Below, piece by piece: positions 52,006 through 61,408 of a stretch of DNA of 64,000 bases. The notes below the pieces were generated by a model. The model made no database searches. It saw nothing but the letters and a program-made list of their open reading frames with translations, and was not told the DNA's origin. Source of the DNA: Bacteroidaceae bacterium (GTDB lineage Bacteria; Bacteroidota; Bacteroidia; Bacteroidales; Bacteroidaceae). The DNA lies in the NCBI GenBank assembly GCA_017651315.1, contig JAGCDE010000001.1:1-64000 (forward strand). Direction: 5' to 3'. The translations under genes and the position numbers were made by a program. How positions within the stretch are numbered: position 1 is the stretch's first letter; the number at the start of each line of letters is the position of its first letter.

Positions 52006-53328
52006 TCAAAGCCTAAAGGAACTGTTACGGTAGAACTCTAAAAGGGCGGTGTTGAAGAGATACTCGTAACGGTACTTGAGTACATCGGCCTGGGCTGTGA
52101 CAAGGCGGTTCTTGGACTCGTTGAACTCCGTTATGCCGGCCTTTCCTCCCTCGTATTTTGCCTGTACCAGCTCAAATGACTCCCGGGCGCCGGTCTCTAC
52201 TGACAGGCTGCTCTCATACCGGCTCCTGGATGCCACGGCATTGTAGTAGGCCTGCTGTATCTCCTTGTAGAGCTGTTTCCTGACGTTGTCCAACTGCATC
52301 TGCTGGTTCATCTGGTTCAGTCTGGCCGACCGCAGGTTGTTGCGGTTGGAATTGCGCGAGAACACGGGGATGCTCAGGTTCAACCCTATATACTGGCTGA
52401 AGTTGTTCTTTATCTGGTCACCGAACGCATCGGACTTGAACTTGGAGGTTGTGTAGTAGTTGGTTCCTGCGCCTGCGCTCAGGGAGAGAGTGGGGAGGAA
52501 ACCGCCTTTGGCAATCTCTATGTTCGTTCCTGTCTGTTCCAGACGCAGTTCCTCACTCTTGATAGAGGGTCTGACTCCAAGAGCCTGCGCGTAAATGACC
52601 TCGGGATTGTCGGGGATGGCGAATCCAGGTTCCCTCATGTCCGGTTCGCTGATGGCGAACCCTTCGGGCGACGGCAGTTCAAGCAACTGTGTAAGCGTGA
52701 GTACGGCCAGCTTGAGGTTGTTGTCGGCCTGTGTGACCGAGAGGCGGCTCTGTGCGAGTGTGGCGTTCTGTGATGCGACCTCGACGTTGCTTGCCTTGCC
52801 TATGGCTGCGAGGGCAGTCAGCCGCTCCACCTGCATGGAGTCTATTGTCACCTGACCCCGTGCCACATCCAATATGCTGCGGTCATACACAATCTGGATG
52901 AAGGCCTGTGCCACCGATACCCGGATATCGTCCTTGATGCGTTCCATGTCGGATTTAGCTGCCTCAAGGCTCAGTTCGGCCAGCTTGACATTGCCTGCCA
53001 TGTGTCGGCCGGCGAAGAGTGTCACGTCCGTTCCTATGTTGAACGATGTGCTGGTGGTGTTGGTATTGTCGTAGGTGTTGTTGGCGGTCAGGCCCCGGCC
53101 GAAGGACCAGTTTTGGGATGCTCCGGCCGATATGCCCGGCAGACGGTTGTTGCGGGCGGTGTTGAAGTCTATCTCACGCTGTCCGGCAGCGATGTCGCCC
53201 TGTCGGATCTGAATGTTGTTCTCAAGCGCGTAGTCAATGCAGCGTTGAAGTGTCCAGCTCTCGCCGGCATGTGCTGTTCCGGCACTCAGGAGGGCAGAAA
53301 GTACTATCGTTATTCCTGTTGTTCTCAT
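52006..53328 (-). CDS. TolC-family outer membrane channel of the MacAB-like system
   Basis: A 440-aa protein with signal peptide (IVLSALLSAGTAHA), WTLQRCIDYALENNIQIRQG and the second repeat around residue 240 (YAQALGVRPSIKSEELRLEQ), the normal TolC duplicated layout. It provides the outer membrane exit of the operon's exporter. It is distinct from the RND-linked TolC at 38174 and is the last gene of this operon. Confidence 0.92.
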   Translation of the reverse strand: MRTTGITIVLSALLSAGTAHAGESWTLQRCIDYALENNIQIRQGDIAAGQREIDFNTARNNRLPGISAGASQNWSFGRGLTANNTYDNTNTTSTSFNIGTDVTLFAGRHMAGNVKLAELSLEAAKSDMERIKDDIRVSVAQAFIQIVYDRSILDVARGQVTIDSMQVERLTALAAIGKASNVEVASQNATLAQSRLSVTQADNNLKLAVLTLTQLLELPSPEGFAISEPDMREPGFAIPDNPEVIYAQALGVRPSIKSEELRLEQTGTNIEIAKGGFLPTLSLSAGAGTNYYTTSKFKSDAFGDQIKNNFSQYIGLNLSIPVFSRNSNRNNLRSARLNQMNQQMQLDNVRKQLYKEIQQAYYNAVASRSRYESSLSVETGARESFELVQAKYEGGKAGITEFNESKNRLVTAQADVLKYRYEYLFNTALLEFYRNSSFRL

Positions 53329-53358
53329 AATTAAGGTCTTTTTGTGTCGTTCGGCTTA

Positions 53359-54504
53359 TTATTTGTTTTCAGTCTCCTTTACCGTTTCATCGGCAGCAGG
53401 GGCCTCAGTCTCACCGTCCTCGATGATGCGCGGGCCACGTACCACATCGCCCTCGCTGATACCGCTCTTAATCTGGATGTTGACACCGTCGCTTATGCCT
53501 GTCGTGACCTTGACGGGTTTATACACACCCTCCATAACCTTTGTATGGACGTATGCCTCCTCCTTTACGAACTCCAGTGCACTTTCCGGAATGCTCAGGA
53601 CTCCCTCCATCTTTTCAAGTTCAATCTGTGCATTGGCACTGTAACCGGAACGGATGGTGTGCCCGGAATCCACCTTGACGGCGGCCTTGACCTTGAACTG
53701 GTTGGCTCCGTTGTTCTCGACAGCCTTGGGTGAGATATACTCCAGGTCGGCATCGAAGGTATAGTCGCTCAGGGCGCCGATGGTGATGGTCAGAGGCATT
53801 CCCTCATAGAGAGAGCCAACTTCGGTTTCGTCAATCTGGCCCTCGAAAATAAGGTCGCTCATGTTTGCCACAGTGGCCACCGTGGTGCCGTCGTTCATCG
53901 TGTTGGCCTGGATGACGGAGTTTCCTGTCTTGACGGGGATGTCCAGGATGAGACCGGTTATTGTGGATCGGATCAGGGTGGAACTGGATGTGGCGTTCTT
54001 TGACGAAACTCCGTCACGTATCACCTCAAGCGACTCCTGCGATGCGGTGTACTCCTCCTTGGCCTGGTTCAGTTGCTGCTCCACCTTCTCATATTCCTCG
54101 GCACTGATAAGGTTCTTCTCGAAAAGTGCCTTCTCGCGCTCGAAGTTGGTATTGGCCTGTTTCAGGTTAATCTCTGACAGACGCACGCGGCTCTGGGCTG
54201 CGGAGAGTGAGTTCATGTCAGGGATGACGGTCAGGCGTGCTATGACTTCGCCCTTCTGGACCGTTTGGCCCGCCTCTTTGAAGATCTCTGCTATGATACC
54301 GTTTATCTGGGGCTTGATATTGACCTCGTTGCGCGGCACAATCTTGCCGGTGATCACGGTTGTGCGTGCAATGTCCTGCCTTGATGCAGTAAATTCCTGA
54401 TAGTGTATCTCCTCGGGTTTGGATTTCCTGTAGAGGAAAACGAATGTTCCCACGAGCACTGCTACTATGAGTGCTACAACAATGTACCTGATTGCTTTTT
54501 TCAT
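53359..54504 (-). CDS. MacA-like periplasmic adaptor (HlyD family)
   Basis: A 381-aa membrane fusion protein with one N-terminal membrane segment, a split lipoyl domain (EAGQTVQKGEVIARL; IRSTITGLILDIPVKTGNSV), an alpha-hairpin between them and a beta-barrel domain. The C-terminus is acidic and low-complexity. It links the MacB-like permeases to the TolC channel. Confidence 0.9.
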   Translation of the reverse strand: MKKAIRYIVVALIVAVLVGTFVFLYRKSKPEEIHYQEFTASRQDIARTTVITGKIVPRNEVNIKPQINGIIAEIFKEAGQTVQKGEVIARLTVIPDMNSLSAAQSRVRLSEINLKQANTNFEREKALFEKNLISAEEYEKVEQQLNQAKEEYTASQESLEVIRDGVSSKNATSSSTLIRSTITGLILDIPVKTGNSVIQANTMNDGTTVATVANMSDLIFEGQIDETEVGSLYEGMPLTITIGALSDYTFDADLEYISPKAVENNGANQFKVKAAVKVDSGHTIRSGYSANAQIELEKMEGVLSIPESALEFVKEEAYVHTKVMEGVYKPVKVTTGISDGVNIQIKSGISEGDVVRGPRIIEDGETEAPAADETVKETENK

Positions 54505-54538
54505 ATCTGTATGTTTTTATTCTTGTTTCCTTAATGTC

Positions 54539-55798
54539 TTATTCGTCACGCATCGCATCGACCGGTTTTACCGCCATGGCTCTCAATGCGGGGGCCAGAC
54601 CGGCTAAAGCTCCCAATACCGCAAGCAGCAATGCCGCCAGAATGGCTGTACTGAAGGATATCTGGAACACGGTCCCGTCGCCTACGGCTTTCTCGAATAT
54701 GTTGAGCAAAAAGACCGTGAACACTATTCCTGCACTTCCGGCGGCGAGAGTCAACGCTATGCTCTCCGTTATAATCTGGGAAAGTATCTCACCAGGGAGT
54801 GCACCTATGGCACGTCGTATGCCAATCTCTGTAGTGCGTTCCTTTACTGTCACCATCATGATGTTGCTAACTCCTATGCAGCCTGCCAGCAGAGTGCCTA
54901 AGCCTACCAGCCAAATCAGGAAGTTGAGGCCGCGGAACAGGTTGTCGATAATCATGAAGAGCTGTTCGGTGTTGAGTATCATCATGGCCTCGTTGTCTTC
55001 GGGGTCAAGTGTATGCTGGCGGGCTATTATGGAGCGGATGCGCGGCTCCAGGGCACTGGTGTGGATACCGCCCTTGGCGGTCAGGCATATGATATCCACA
55101 TTATTGCCGCGGTTGCCTATCCGGGCGGCAAGAGTCTCCGGGATGATAAGCGCCTCGCTGGAGGAGCCGTTTATGTTTATGTTGCTGGTGCAGAAATCCA
55201 CTCCGATTATCTTCAGATACAGGTTTCCTGCCTTTATGTACTTGCCGCTGGGATCACCGCCATCGGGAAACAGGCTCTGATATACTCTTTTGCCTATTAC
55301 ACATACTTTGCGTTCCATCTTTATGTCAGTCTCGTTGAGATAGCGGCCGTAACGGAGAACAGGCTGCTCTATCTTGCAGTAGTCGGCGTTAACACCTTTT
55401 ATGTTGACAGAACAGGTGTTGTCGCCATACTCTGCCTCGTTGCCCCAAACGCTAATCATGGGTGATATCACATCCAGCTCAGGGACCATCTGCCGGAGAC
55501 GGTCTATATCGGTCCTGTCCAGTTCCCAGTAACGACCCTCAGGAAGGCCCTTGTATGGTTTGGAGGTGTTGGAAGAGATCAGGATGACGGTGTTTGAAGC
55601 AAACCCTCCGAAATTTTTCTCTAACAGCCCCTTGATTCCATTTCCGCCGCCTATCATGAAGAGCAGCATGAAGAGTCCCCAGAACACTCCGAATCCGGTA
55701 AGTATGGTACGGCGTTTGTTCCTGACCAGGGAATCAGCCGTCTCCCGTAATGAATCAATATCTAATCTCATAATTCTCAGAATCTGTTTAATCCTCAA
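54539..55798 (-). CDS. MacB-like ABC transporter permease 2
   Basis: A 419-aa protein: N-terminal membrane helix, large periplasmic MacB-PCD domain (~50-270) and C-terminal FtsX domain with three helices (IGVSNIMMVTVKERTTEIGI motif). The adjacent permease is similar in layout and overlaps it by 4 nt, so the two probably form a heterodimer. Such tripartite systems export peptides, siderophores, lipids or antibiotics using ATP. Confidence 0.9.
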   Translation of the reverse strand: MRIKQILRIMRLDIDSLRETADSLVRNKRRTILTGFGVFWGLFMLLFMIGGGNGIKGLLEKNFGGFASNTVILISSNTSKPYKGLPEGRYWELDRTDIDRLRQMVPELDVISPMISVWGNEAEYGDNTCSVNIKGVNADYCKIEQPVLRYGRYLNETDIKMERKVCVIGKRVYQSLFPDGGDPSGKYIKAGNLYLKIIGVDFCTSNININGSSSEALIIPETLAARIGNRGNNVDIICLTAKGGIHTSALEPRIRSIIARQHTLDPEDNEAMMILNTEQLFMIIDNLFRGLNFLIWLVGLGTLLAGCIGVSNIMMVTVKERTTEIGIRRAIGALPGEILSQIITESIALTLAAGSAGIVFTVFLLNIFEKAVGDGTVFQISFSTAILAALLLAVLGALAGLAPALRAMAVKPVDAMRDE

Positions 55799-57063
55799 TC
55801 TGCCCTGAGGGCTTCAATAGGCCGGACCCGAGCCGCCTTCAAGGCTGGGAAGAGTCCTGCAACCGTACCTGCGACAACAAGCAGGACTGTTGATTTTATG
55901 GCTTCGCTAAATCCGACCGTCGGATTGACCAGCAGGCGGATGCTCTGTCCGAAGACATCCATCGACTCCTGTCCGATGGTCTGGTCCATCACGATGCAGG
56001 CAATCATCCCCAGCACCATTCCTAAATATCCGAACAGGCCTGTTATGCCTATGCTCTCGGCTATTATCAGTTTGGTGATGCTCCAGGGCTTGGCACCTAT
56101 GGCCTTGCGGATACCGAACTCATGGGTACGTTCCTTGACCGTGATAAGCATGATGTTGCTTACGCCAACCACTCCTCCTAACAGTGTAAAGAGTCCCACA
56201 ATCCATAGACCGGTGTTGAGAATATTGTGCCCCTTCTCCATCTGGAGGTTCTGGGTGAACTGGTTCCAGATGAAAAATGAACTTTCGTCATCGGGAGCGG
56301 CATTGTGACGGCTGTTAAGAATCTGCTTGATGCGTTTCTCGAACTCCTCGTTCTCCTCCTCTGATTCCAGACCGTGAAAAGTGAATGAAATCTCGTCCAA
56401 GTCATTGCCCATACCGAATATTGTCTTGGCTGTGGTGAACGGAATAAACAGTTCACGGTCATTGCGGTTCTCCTCAGAGTGGCGTACACCGATTATCGTG
56501 AACACCAGATTGCCCACCTTCACCCTCTTGCCCAACAGGGAACTGTAGTCTGTGCCACCCTCAAGCAGATTCTTGGCTGTGAGATGTGTAAGGACTATGA
56601 CCTTGCGTTTCCCTGCTATGTCCAGGTTATTGATGAACCGTCCTGCAAGCATCCGTATATGGTTCATTGTGGCATGTCCGGGGAATGTCCCGTCCAGATT
56701 CATCCCGGTGATGTTTTTCTTTTTATAGCTTATGGTGAATCCTCCGCGTGAAACCGATGTGGTCACTTGGTCAATTATATCCGGGAAATGACGTGAAAGG
56801 AACTCCAGGTCCTGCCCGTTGAGCTTCATGTAGCGTCCTTTCCTGAGACCCTGGTAGGGTTTTGAGGTGACGCTTGGGTATATGGTCATGGTGTTCGAGG
56901 CGAAACCTTCGCTGTCTTGGTTGAAGGAGTTCATTAACCCGTTGCCGGCACCTAAGAGCACAATGATCATGAAAATACCCCATGCCACGGAGAATCCGGT
57001 CAGTGTAGTGCGAAGCTTGTTGCGCCTCACGCTCTCCCATATTTCAGTGAATAAATCGTGCAT
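55795..57063 (-). CDS. MacB-like ABC transporter permease 1
   Basis: A 422-aa protein with the same layout as the next gene: N-terminal helix (GFSVAWGIFMIIVLLGAGNG), periplasmic domain with YQGLRKGRYMKL, and the C-terminal FtsX part (GVSNIMLITVKERTHEFGIR). Unlike E. coli MacB, it carries no ATPase domain; that is the separate upstream gene. The start overlaps nothing; 41 bp separate it from the ATPase. Confidence 0.9.
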   Translation of the reverse strand: MHDLFTEIWESVRRNKLRTTLTGFSVAWGIFMIIVLLGAGNGLMNSFNQDSEGFASNTMTIYPSVTSKPYQGLRKGRYMKLNGQDLEFLSRHFPDIIDQVTTSVSRGGFTISYKKKNITGMNLDGTFPGHATMNHIRMLAGRFINNLDIAGKRKVIVLTHLTAKNLLEGGTDYSSLLGKRVKVGNLVFTIIGVRHSEENRNDRELFIPFTTAKTIFGMGNDLDEISFTFHGLESEEENEEFEKRIKQILNSRHNAAPDDESSFFIWNQFTQNLQMEKGHNILNTGLWIVGLFTLLGGVVGVSNIMLITVKERTHEFGIRKAIGAKPWSITKLIIAESIGITGLFGYLGMVLGMIACIVMDQTIGQESMDVFGQSIRLLVNPTVGFSEAIKSTVLLVVAGTVAGLFPALKAARVRPIEALRAD

Positions 57064-57104
57064 ATCTCTGATTCTTATATATATGACGTATTCCGTCAGC
57101 TCCT

Positions 57105-57827
57105 TTATTTCATTATCGTGGTGGTGCCGAATACCGATGAGTCGTGCCGTAGGTTATCCTCAATATGTCCGATGATACCGTCCTTGATGTGGATGATGCG
57201 GTTGGTGCAGTTGGCCACGCCGCTCTCGTGGGTCACCACCACGATGGTCATGTTCTCCTCGCGGTTGAGCCTGCTGAGCAGCTCCATAACCTCGACCGAT
57301 GTCTTGGAGTCGAGGGCCCCTGTAGGCTCGTCGGCCAGAATAATCTGAGGGCGTGTAATCAGGGCACGGGCTATTGCCACGCGCTGCTTCTGTCCGCCGG
57401 ACATCTCGTTGGGGTAGTGGCCGGCCCACTCCCTGAGACCGAGACGGTCCAGGTACTCCAAGGCCATCCGTTGACGCTGGCGGCGGCCCACACCCTGATA
57501 GAACAGGGGCAGCTCCACGTTCTCCACGGCAGTCTTGAACGATATAAGATTAAAGGACTGGAATATGAATCCTATCATGCGGTTGCGGTACCCGGCAGCC
57601 TGGCGTTCGGTCAAGTCCTTTATGAGTCTGCCGTCCAGATGATACTCTCCGGTGTCATAGTTGTCAAGGATGCCCAGTATATTGAGCAAGGTGGATTTTC
57701 CTGACCCCGATGCCCCCATTATGGAGACGAATTCACCCTTTCCGATGCTCAGGTCTATTCCCTTGAGCACATGCAACGGCTGTCCGTTGTTGTAGGTTTT
57801 GTTTATGTCTTTTAGTTCAATCAACAT
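57105..57827 (-). CDS. ABC transporter ATPase (LolD/MacB type)
   Basis: A 240-aa protein with Walker A GASGSGKST, Q-loop, signature MSGGQKQRVA, Walker B IILADEPTGALDS and the H-loop VVVTHE. It powers the two permeases downstream. It is the first gene of the five-gene operon ATPase-permease-permease-adaptor-channel. Confidence 0.95.
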   Translation of the reverse strand: MLIELKDINKTYNNGQPLHVLKGIDLSIGKGEFVSIMGASGSGKSTLLNILGILDNYDTGEYHLDGRLIKDLTERQAAGYRNRMIGFIFQSFNLISFKTAVENVELPLFYQGVGRRQRQRMALEYLDRLGLREWAGHYPNEMSGGQKQRVAIARALITRPQIILADEPTGALDSKTSVEVMELLSRLNREENMTIVVVTHESGVANCTNRIIHIKDGIIGHIEDNLRHDSSVFGTTTIMK

Positions 57828-57880
57828 AAAATCAGATGGTTGAAAGTAGTTGTTTGGTGTCTTAGTTTATTAGTACACTA

Positions 57881-57911
57881 CAAAGATGATGCTTTTTGTC
57901 GGATCTGCAAT
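57881..57911 (-). promoter_or_regulatory. Promoter of the MacAB-like operon
   Basis: On the minus strand: ATTG (57911-57908), 19-bp spacer, CATCTTTG (57888-57881), one base off TAnnTTTG. The leader to ATG 57827 is about 50 nt. Confidence 0.6.
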
Positions 57912-58039
57912 GAAAAAATAATGACATTAACATTATTTTAGGATTCGTTTGAATATGTTTCCATATTCTTCTTCATGTCCATGGAATAGGAAAAGATTCC
58001 TTTCTTTGTCCTGTCTGCAGGTGTCTGGAGTCAGATTCG

Positions 58040-58146
58040 CCGCAAATATCCGCAAATCCTCTGACATGACGCAGGCCGTTAGTTTTTGTTACATCTTCCA
58101 AATACTATTTTTTGTATTTTAAACAGATTATCCTATATTTGCGGAT
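58040..58146 (+). promoter_or_regulatory. Operator-like repeats and consensus promoter of the GH3 lipoprotein
   Basis: The 378-bp gap 57828-58205 holds two divergent promoters and no gene. For the GH3 gene: TTTG (58111-58114), 19 bp, TATATTTG (58134-58141). Two direct CCGCAAAT copies (58040-58047, 58050-58057) face an inverted ATTTGCGG (58137-58144) that overlaps the -7 box; as ATCCGCAAAT/ATTTGCGGAT the dyad is 10 bp. A looping regulator would fit. Confidence 0.6.
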
Positions 58147-58205
58147 AAATGTAAATGTATATGTTGACTCGTGGAGCATAATCTATGAATCTTAAATAAC
58201 CTCTT

Positions 58206-60851
58206 ATGAAAAGAACCTTAATCGTATTGGCCGCGATGTCACTTGCTTTGGCATCCTGCGGCGGTGGAAAGTATGAGTATCCTTTCCAGAACCCTAACCT
58301 AAAGGTTGACAAACGTGTCGATAACCTGATGTCGCTGCTCACCCCGGAGGAGAAAGTGGGACTCATCATGAACAAGTCCGTTTCAGTGGACCGTCTTGGA
58401 ATCCCATCCTACAACTGGTGGTCAGAGGCCTGCCACGGCGTGCGTCAGGGTGGCTACACTGTGTTCCCGCAGCCCATCGGCATGGGTGCCTCCTTCAACG
58501 AGCAGCTGGTCTATGATGTCTTCACGGCTGTGTCCGATGAGGCCCGCGCCAACTGGAACCGTTCAAATCATGACATCTTCAACGTTCAGATGGGTGCCAA
58601 CTACACACCCGGCAACCCTGAGCTTACGTTCTGGTGCCCGAACGTGAACCTTTTCCGTGACCCGCGCTGGGGTCGTGGTCAGGAGGCCTACGGTGAGGAT
58701 CCCTACCACATGAGTGTCCTTGGTGTGGCTAACGTCAAGGGTATGCAGGGCAATGACAAGAAGTATTACAAGACCCACGCCTGCGCCAAGCACTATGCCG
58801 TGCACAGCGGCCCTGAGTCACAGCGTCACCGCTATGACGCAGTGGTGTCAATGCGTGACCTGTGGGAAACCTATCTGCCCGCTTTCAAGGCTCTCGTGCA
58901 AGAGGGTAACGTACAGGAGGTCATGTGCGCCTACAACCGCTATGAGGGTGAGCCCTGCTGCGCAAGTGACCGTCTGCTCACGAATATCCTTCGTGAAAAA
59001 TGGGGATATAAGGCAATCGTTCTGACAGACTGCGATGCCATAAACAACTTCTTCAACAGGAACCAGCACGGAACCCATCCGGATGCCGAGAGCGCATCGG
59101 TCGATGCAGTCCTGTCCGGTACGGACCTGGAGTGCGGCCGTGCATTCATGTCGCTGGTCGGCGGTCTGGAGGATGGCAAGATCAACGAGGCCGATATTGA
59201 TGTTGCTCTCCGCCGCGTTCTGAAAGGCCGTTTCGAACTGGGTATGTTCGATCCCGCCGAGATGCTGCCCTGGGCAAATTTCGGACCTGAGGTCATCAGC
59301 AGCGAGAAGAATGACGAGCTGGCTGTAGAGGCTGCCCGTCAGGCTATGGTGCTGCTCAAGAACAACGGCGTTCTCCCGCTCAGCAAGAGCATAAAGAAAC
59401 TGGCTGTGGTAGGTCCCAACGCTGCCGATGCAGGCATGATGAACGGTGAGTACGGCGGCAGCCCCACACGTGAGCATACCCGTACGCTGCTTGACGGTAT
59501 CAGGAAGTATTTCCCCAATACCGAGATTGTATATGACCGTGCGTGCGAGGTACGCAACGAGTACTATACCACATATTACACCCAGGATATCAACGGCGGC
59601 CAGGGTCTCAAGGGCGAGTTCTGGAAGAATGCCGAGTTCAAGGGCGCTCCCGCAGTGACCGGCAACTACAAGGAGGTTAACTTCTCCAACTTCGGTGCCT
59701 ACAACTTTGTGCAGGGTCTGGACCAGAGCGATAACATATCGGCACGTCTTACCGGTAAGCTCGTGGCTCCGTTCACAGGTGACATGAACTACAGCATCAA
59801 CTCAGACAACGGCTTCAAGCTCTATGTGAACGGCCGTCTGGTAGAGGAGCAGCAGGCCGGTCAGGGCGGCGGTGGCCGTGGCGGCTTCGGCGGCGGCTTT
59901 GGCGGTTTCGGACGTGGCGGCGCAATGCAGCAGATGAAGTCCTTCAAGGTTGTCAAGGGTCAGTCATACGATATCAAGGTTGAATATACCCACGCTACAG
60001 GTAACTTCGCCCGCTTGAACGCCCAGTTCTGCGTGCAGAAGATTGCCGAGTTCGGTGACCTTGCCAAGAGCCTTGTTGACCAGAACGTGGAGGCTATAAT
60101 CATTATAGGTGGTATCACTCCTTCCATGGAGGGTGAAGGCGGTGACAAGCCTGACATTGAGATTCCTGCAGTTCAGCAGCGCCTTATCCGTGCTATGCAC
60201 GCTACCGGCAAGCCCGTCATATTCGTTGACTGCGCAGGCTCATGCATGGGATTCGGAAGCCTTGAGGACCAGTTCGACGCCCTCATCCAGGCCTGGTATC
60301 CCGGTCAGGGCGGTTCACAGGCTCTCGCCGAGATCCTGAACGGTGACTGCAACCCCAGCGCCAAGCTGCCTGTTACATTCTACAAGAGCACAGACCAGCT
60401 GCCCGAGTTCACAGACTACTCGATGGAAGGCCGCACATACCGCTACTTCAAGGGCGAACCTCTCTATCCGTTCGGTTACGGTCTGAGCTACACCACTTAC
60501 AAGTACGGTCAGGCTACCCTGTCCAAGAACTCCATGAAGAAGAACGGCAGCGTGACCATCACCATTCCGGTTACAAACACCGGCAAGCGTGAGGGTACAG
60601 AGATTGTCCAGGTCTATGTCAAGAGCCTTGACAATCCGGCAGCTCCCATCAAGGGTCTGCAGGGCTTCCAGCGCGTGACTCTCAAGGCAGGTGAGACCGG
60701 CAATGCCGTCATCACACTGACCGGTAAGTCGTTCCAGTACTACGACGAGAAGATTGACGAGCTGTCAACCTTCAGCGGCCGTTACAAGCTCCTCTACGGC
60801 TCTTCATCAGCCGACAAGGACCTTCAGTCACTCGACTTCGAGGTGCTCTGA
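58206..60851 (+). CDS. GH3 beta-xylosidase/glucosidase lipoprotein with PA14 domain and GGF insert
   Basis: An 881-aa protein with lipobox LALASC (Cys ~18), so probably membrane-anchored. The GH3 barrel (~40-350) has FRDPRWGRGQEAYGEDP and the nucleophile region VLTDCDAI (D275). The sandwich domain (~375-740) is interrupted by a PA14 domain (~460-620), which contains a glycine-rich insert at ~549-577 (GGRGGFGGGFGGFGRGG). A fibronectin III-like C-terminus follows. The barrel sequence suggests a plant-type beta-xylosidase rather than the glucosidase type at 17148. It is a single-gene unit. Confidence 0.9.
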   Translation: MKRTLIVLAAMSLALASCGGGKYEYPFQNPNLKVDKRVDNLMSLLTPEEKVGLIMNKSVSVDRLGIPSYNWWSEACHGVRQGGYTVFPQPIGMGASFNEQLVYDVFTAVSDEARANWNRSNHDIFNVQMGANYTPGNPELTFWCPNVNLFRDPRWGRGQEAYGEDPYHMSVLGVANVKGMQGNDKKYYKTHACAKHYAVHSGPESQRHRYDAVVSMRDLWETYLPAFKALVQEGNVQEVMCAYNRYEGEPCCASDRLLTNILREKWGYKAIVLTDCDAINNFFNRNQHGTHPDAESASVDAVLSGTDLECGRAFMSLVGGLEDGKINEADIDVALRRVLKGRFELGMFDPAEMLPWANFGPEVISSEKNDELAVEAARQAMVLLKNNGVLPLSKSIKKLAVVGPNAADAGMMNGEYGGSPTREHTRTLLDGIRKYFPNTEIVYDRACEVRNEYYTTYYTQDINGGQGLKGEFWKNAEFKGAPAVTGNYKEVNFSNFGAYNFVQGLDQSDNISARLTGKLVAPFTGDMNYSINSDNGFKLYVNGRLVEEQQAGQGGGGRGGFGGGFGGFGRGGAMQQMKSFKVVKGQSYDIKVEYTHATGNFARLNAQFCVQKIAEFGDLAKSLVDQNVEAIIIIGGITPSMEGEGGDKPDIEIPAVQQRLIRAMHATGKPVIFVDCAGSCMGFGSLEDQFDALIQAWYPGQGGSQALAEILNGDCNPSAKLPVTFYKSTDQLPEFTDYSMEGRTYRYFKGEPLYPFGYGLSYTTYKYGQATLSKNSMKKNGSVTITIPVTNTGKREGTEIVQVYVKSLDNPAAPIKGLQGFQRVTLKAGETGNAVITLTGKSFQYYDEKIDELSTFSGRYKLLYGSSSADKDLQSLDFEVL

Positions 60852-60888
60852 TTCCTACCATCAGGCATCTTGCCAAAGTATGACATAA

Positions 60889-60921
60889 CAACCCCTTCCA
60901 CAGGCTTTGTGGAGGGGGTTG
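60889..60921 (+). terminator. Probable terminator hairpin after the GH3 gene
   Basis: CAACCCC-TCCACA (60889-60902) pairs with TGTGGA-GGGGTTG (60908-60921), 13 of 14 positions, with a 5-nt loop. There is no good T run, so termination may be weak. Confidence 0.55.
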
Positions 60922-60991
60922 CTGTGTAGTGCCCCTTCAAAATGACCCTTTGTTCCACACAAATCTGTGATAGAGTGTACTCAATAAAAAC

Positions 60992-61035
60992 GTGGCAAAA
61001 ATTTAAGTTATAATTTTTATTATTATATTTGCCAC
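60992..61035 (+). promoter_or_regulatory. Promoter and palindromic operator of the Xre-ImmA-PIN module
   Basis: TATATTTG (61024-61031) is a perfect -7 box. Arms GTGGCAAA (60992-60999) and TTTGCCAC (61028-61035) form a perfect 8-bp dyad that brackets the promoter spacer. The leader to ATG 61070 is about 33 nt. The arrangement fits autorepression by the Xre protein. Confidence 0.65.
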
Positions 61036-61069
61036 AGATTTTGCATTTGTACTGAAAGAAGAGAGAATT

Positions 61070-61408
61070 ATGAGCAACGTGATTGGAAGAAACCTGAAAG
61101 TGCTGCGTGAGGCCAATGATTTGACGCAAGAGCAGATGTCAAGCTACCTTGGCATCGGGCGTAGTGCGTATGCTAATTATGAGGCTGGCGAGCGCGAGGC
61201 TCCGCTGGAGGTATTGGAACGCTCAGCATCTTTGCTGGGTTGTGAGTTGGAATTACTGTTCGAACTGGATATGGAGACAGTGAAAGACCAGATGATGGTT
61301 TGCGCCTTCCGCACAGACGGGCTGACAGAGGCCGATATGAAGCAGGTGGCACGTTTCAAGCAAGTGGTGCTGGAGTATATGAAAATGCAGAGAATGCTCG
61401 GAGAATGA
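61070..61408 (+). CDS. Xre-family helix-turn-helix regulator/antitoxin
   Basis: A 112-aa protein. Residues ~6-60 are an Xre HTH (LKVLREANDLTQEQMSSYLG, SAYANYEAGER). The C-terminal part is helical (EADMKQVARFKQVVLEY) and probably mediates dimerisation or partner binding. The stop overlaps the ImmA start (ATGA). In Xre/ImmA systems this protein represses the operon and is the substrate of the protease. Confidence 0.9.
   Translation: MSNVIGRNLKVLREANDLTQEQMSSYLGIGRSAYANYEAGEREAPLEVLERSASLLGCELELLFELDMETVKDQMMVCAFRTDGLTEADMKQVARFKQVVLEYMKMQRMLGE

Noticed and set aside
54492-55280. Long plus-strand frame (262 aa) opposite the MacB-like permease
   Set aside because: It is antisense to a clear FtsX-domain permease with conserved motifs, has no ribosome site and no family features.
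55775-55793. AGAATCTGTTTAAT resembling the dispersed element's end
   Set aside because: It lies in the start/end junction of two overlapping permease genes, with no partner arm or element interior nearby.
61300-61404. Upstream extension of the ImmA frame into the Xre gene
   Set aside because: The ATGA overlap at 61405 gives a normal family N-terminus; the extra 35 residues are out-of-frame Xre sequence.
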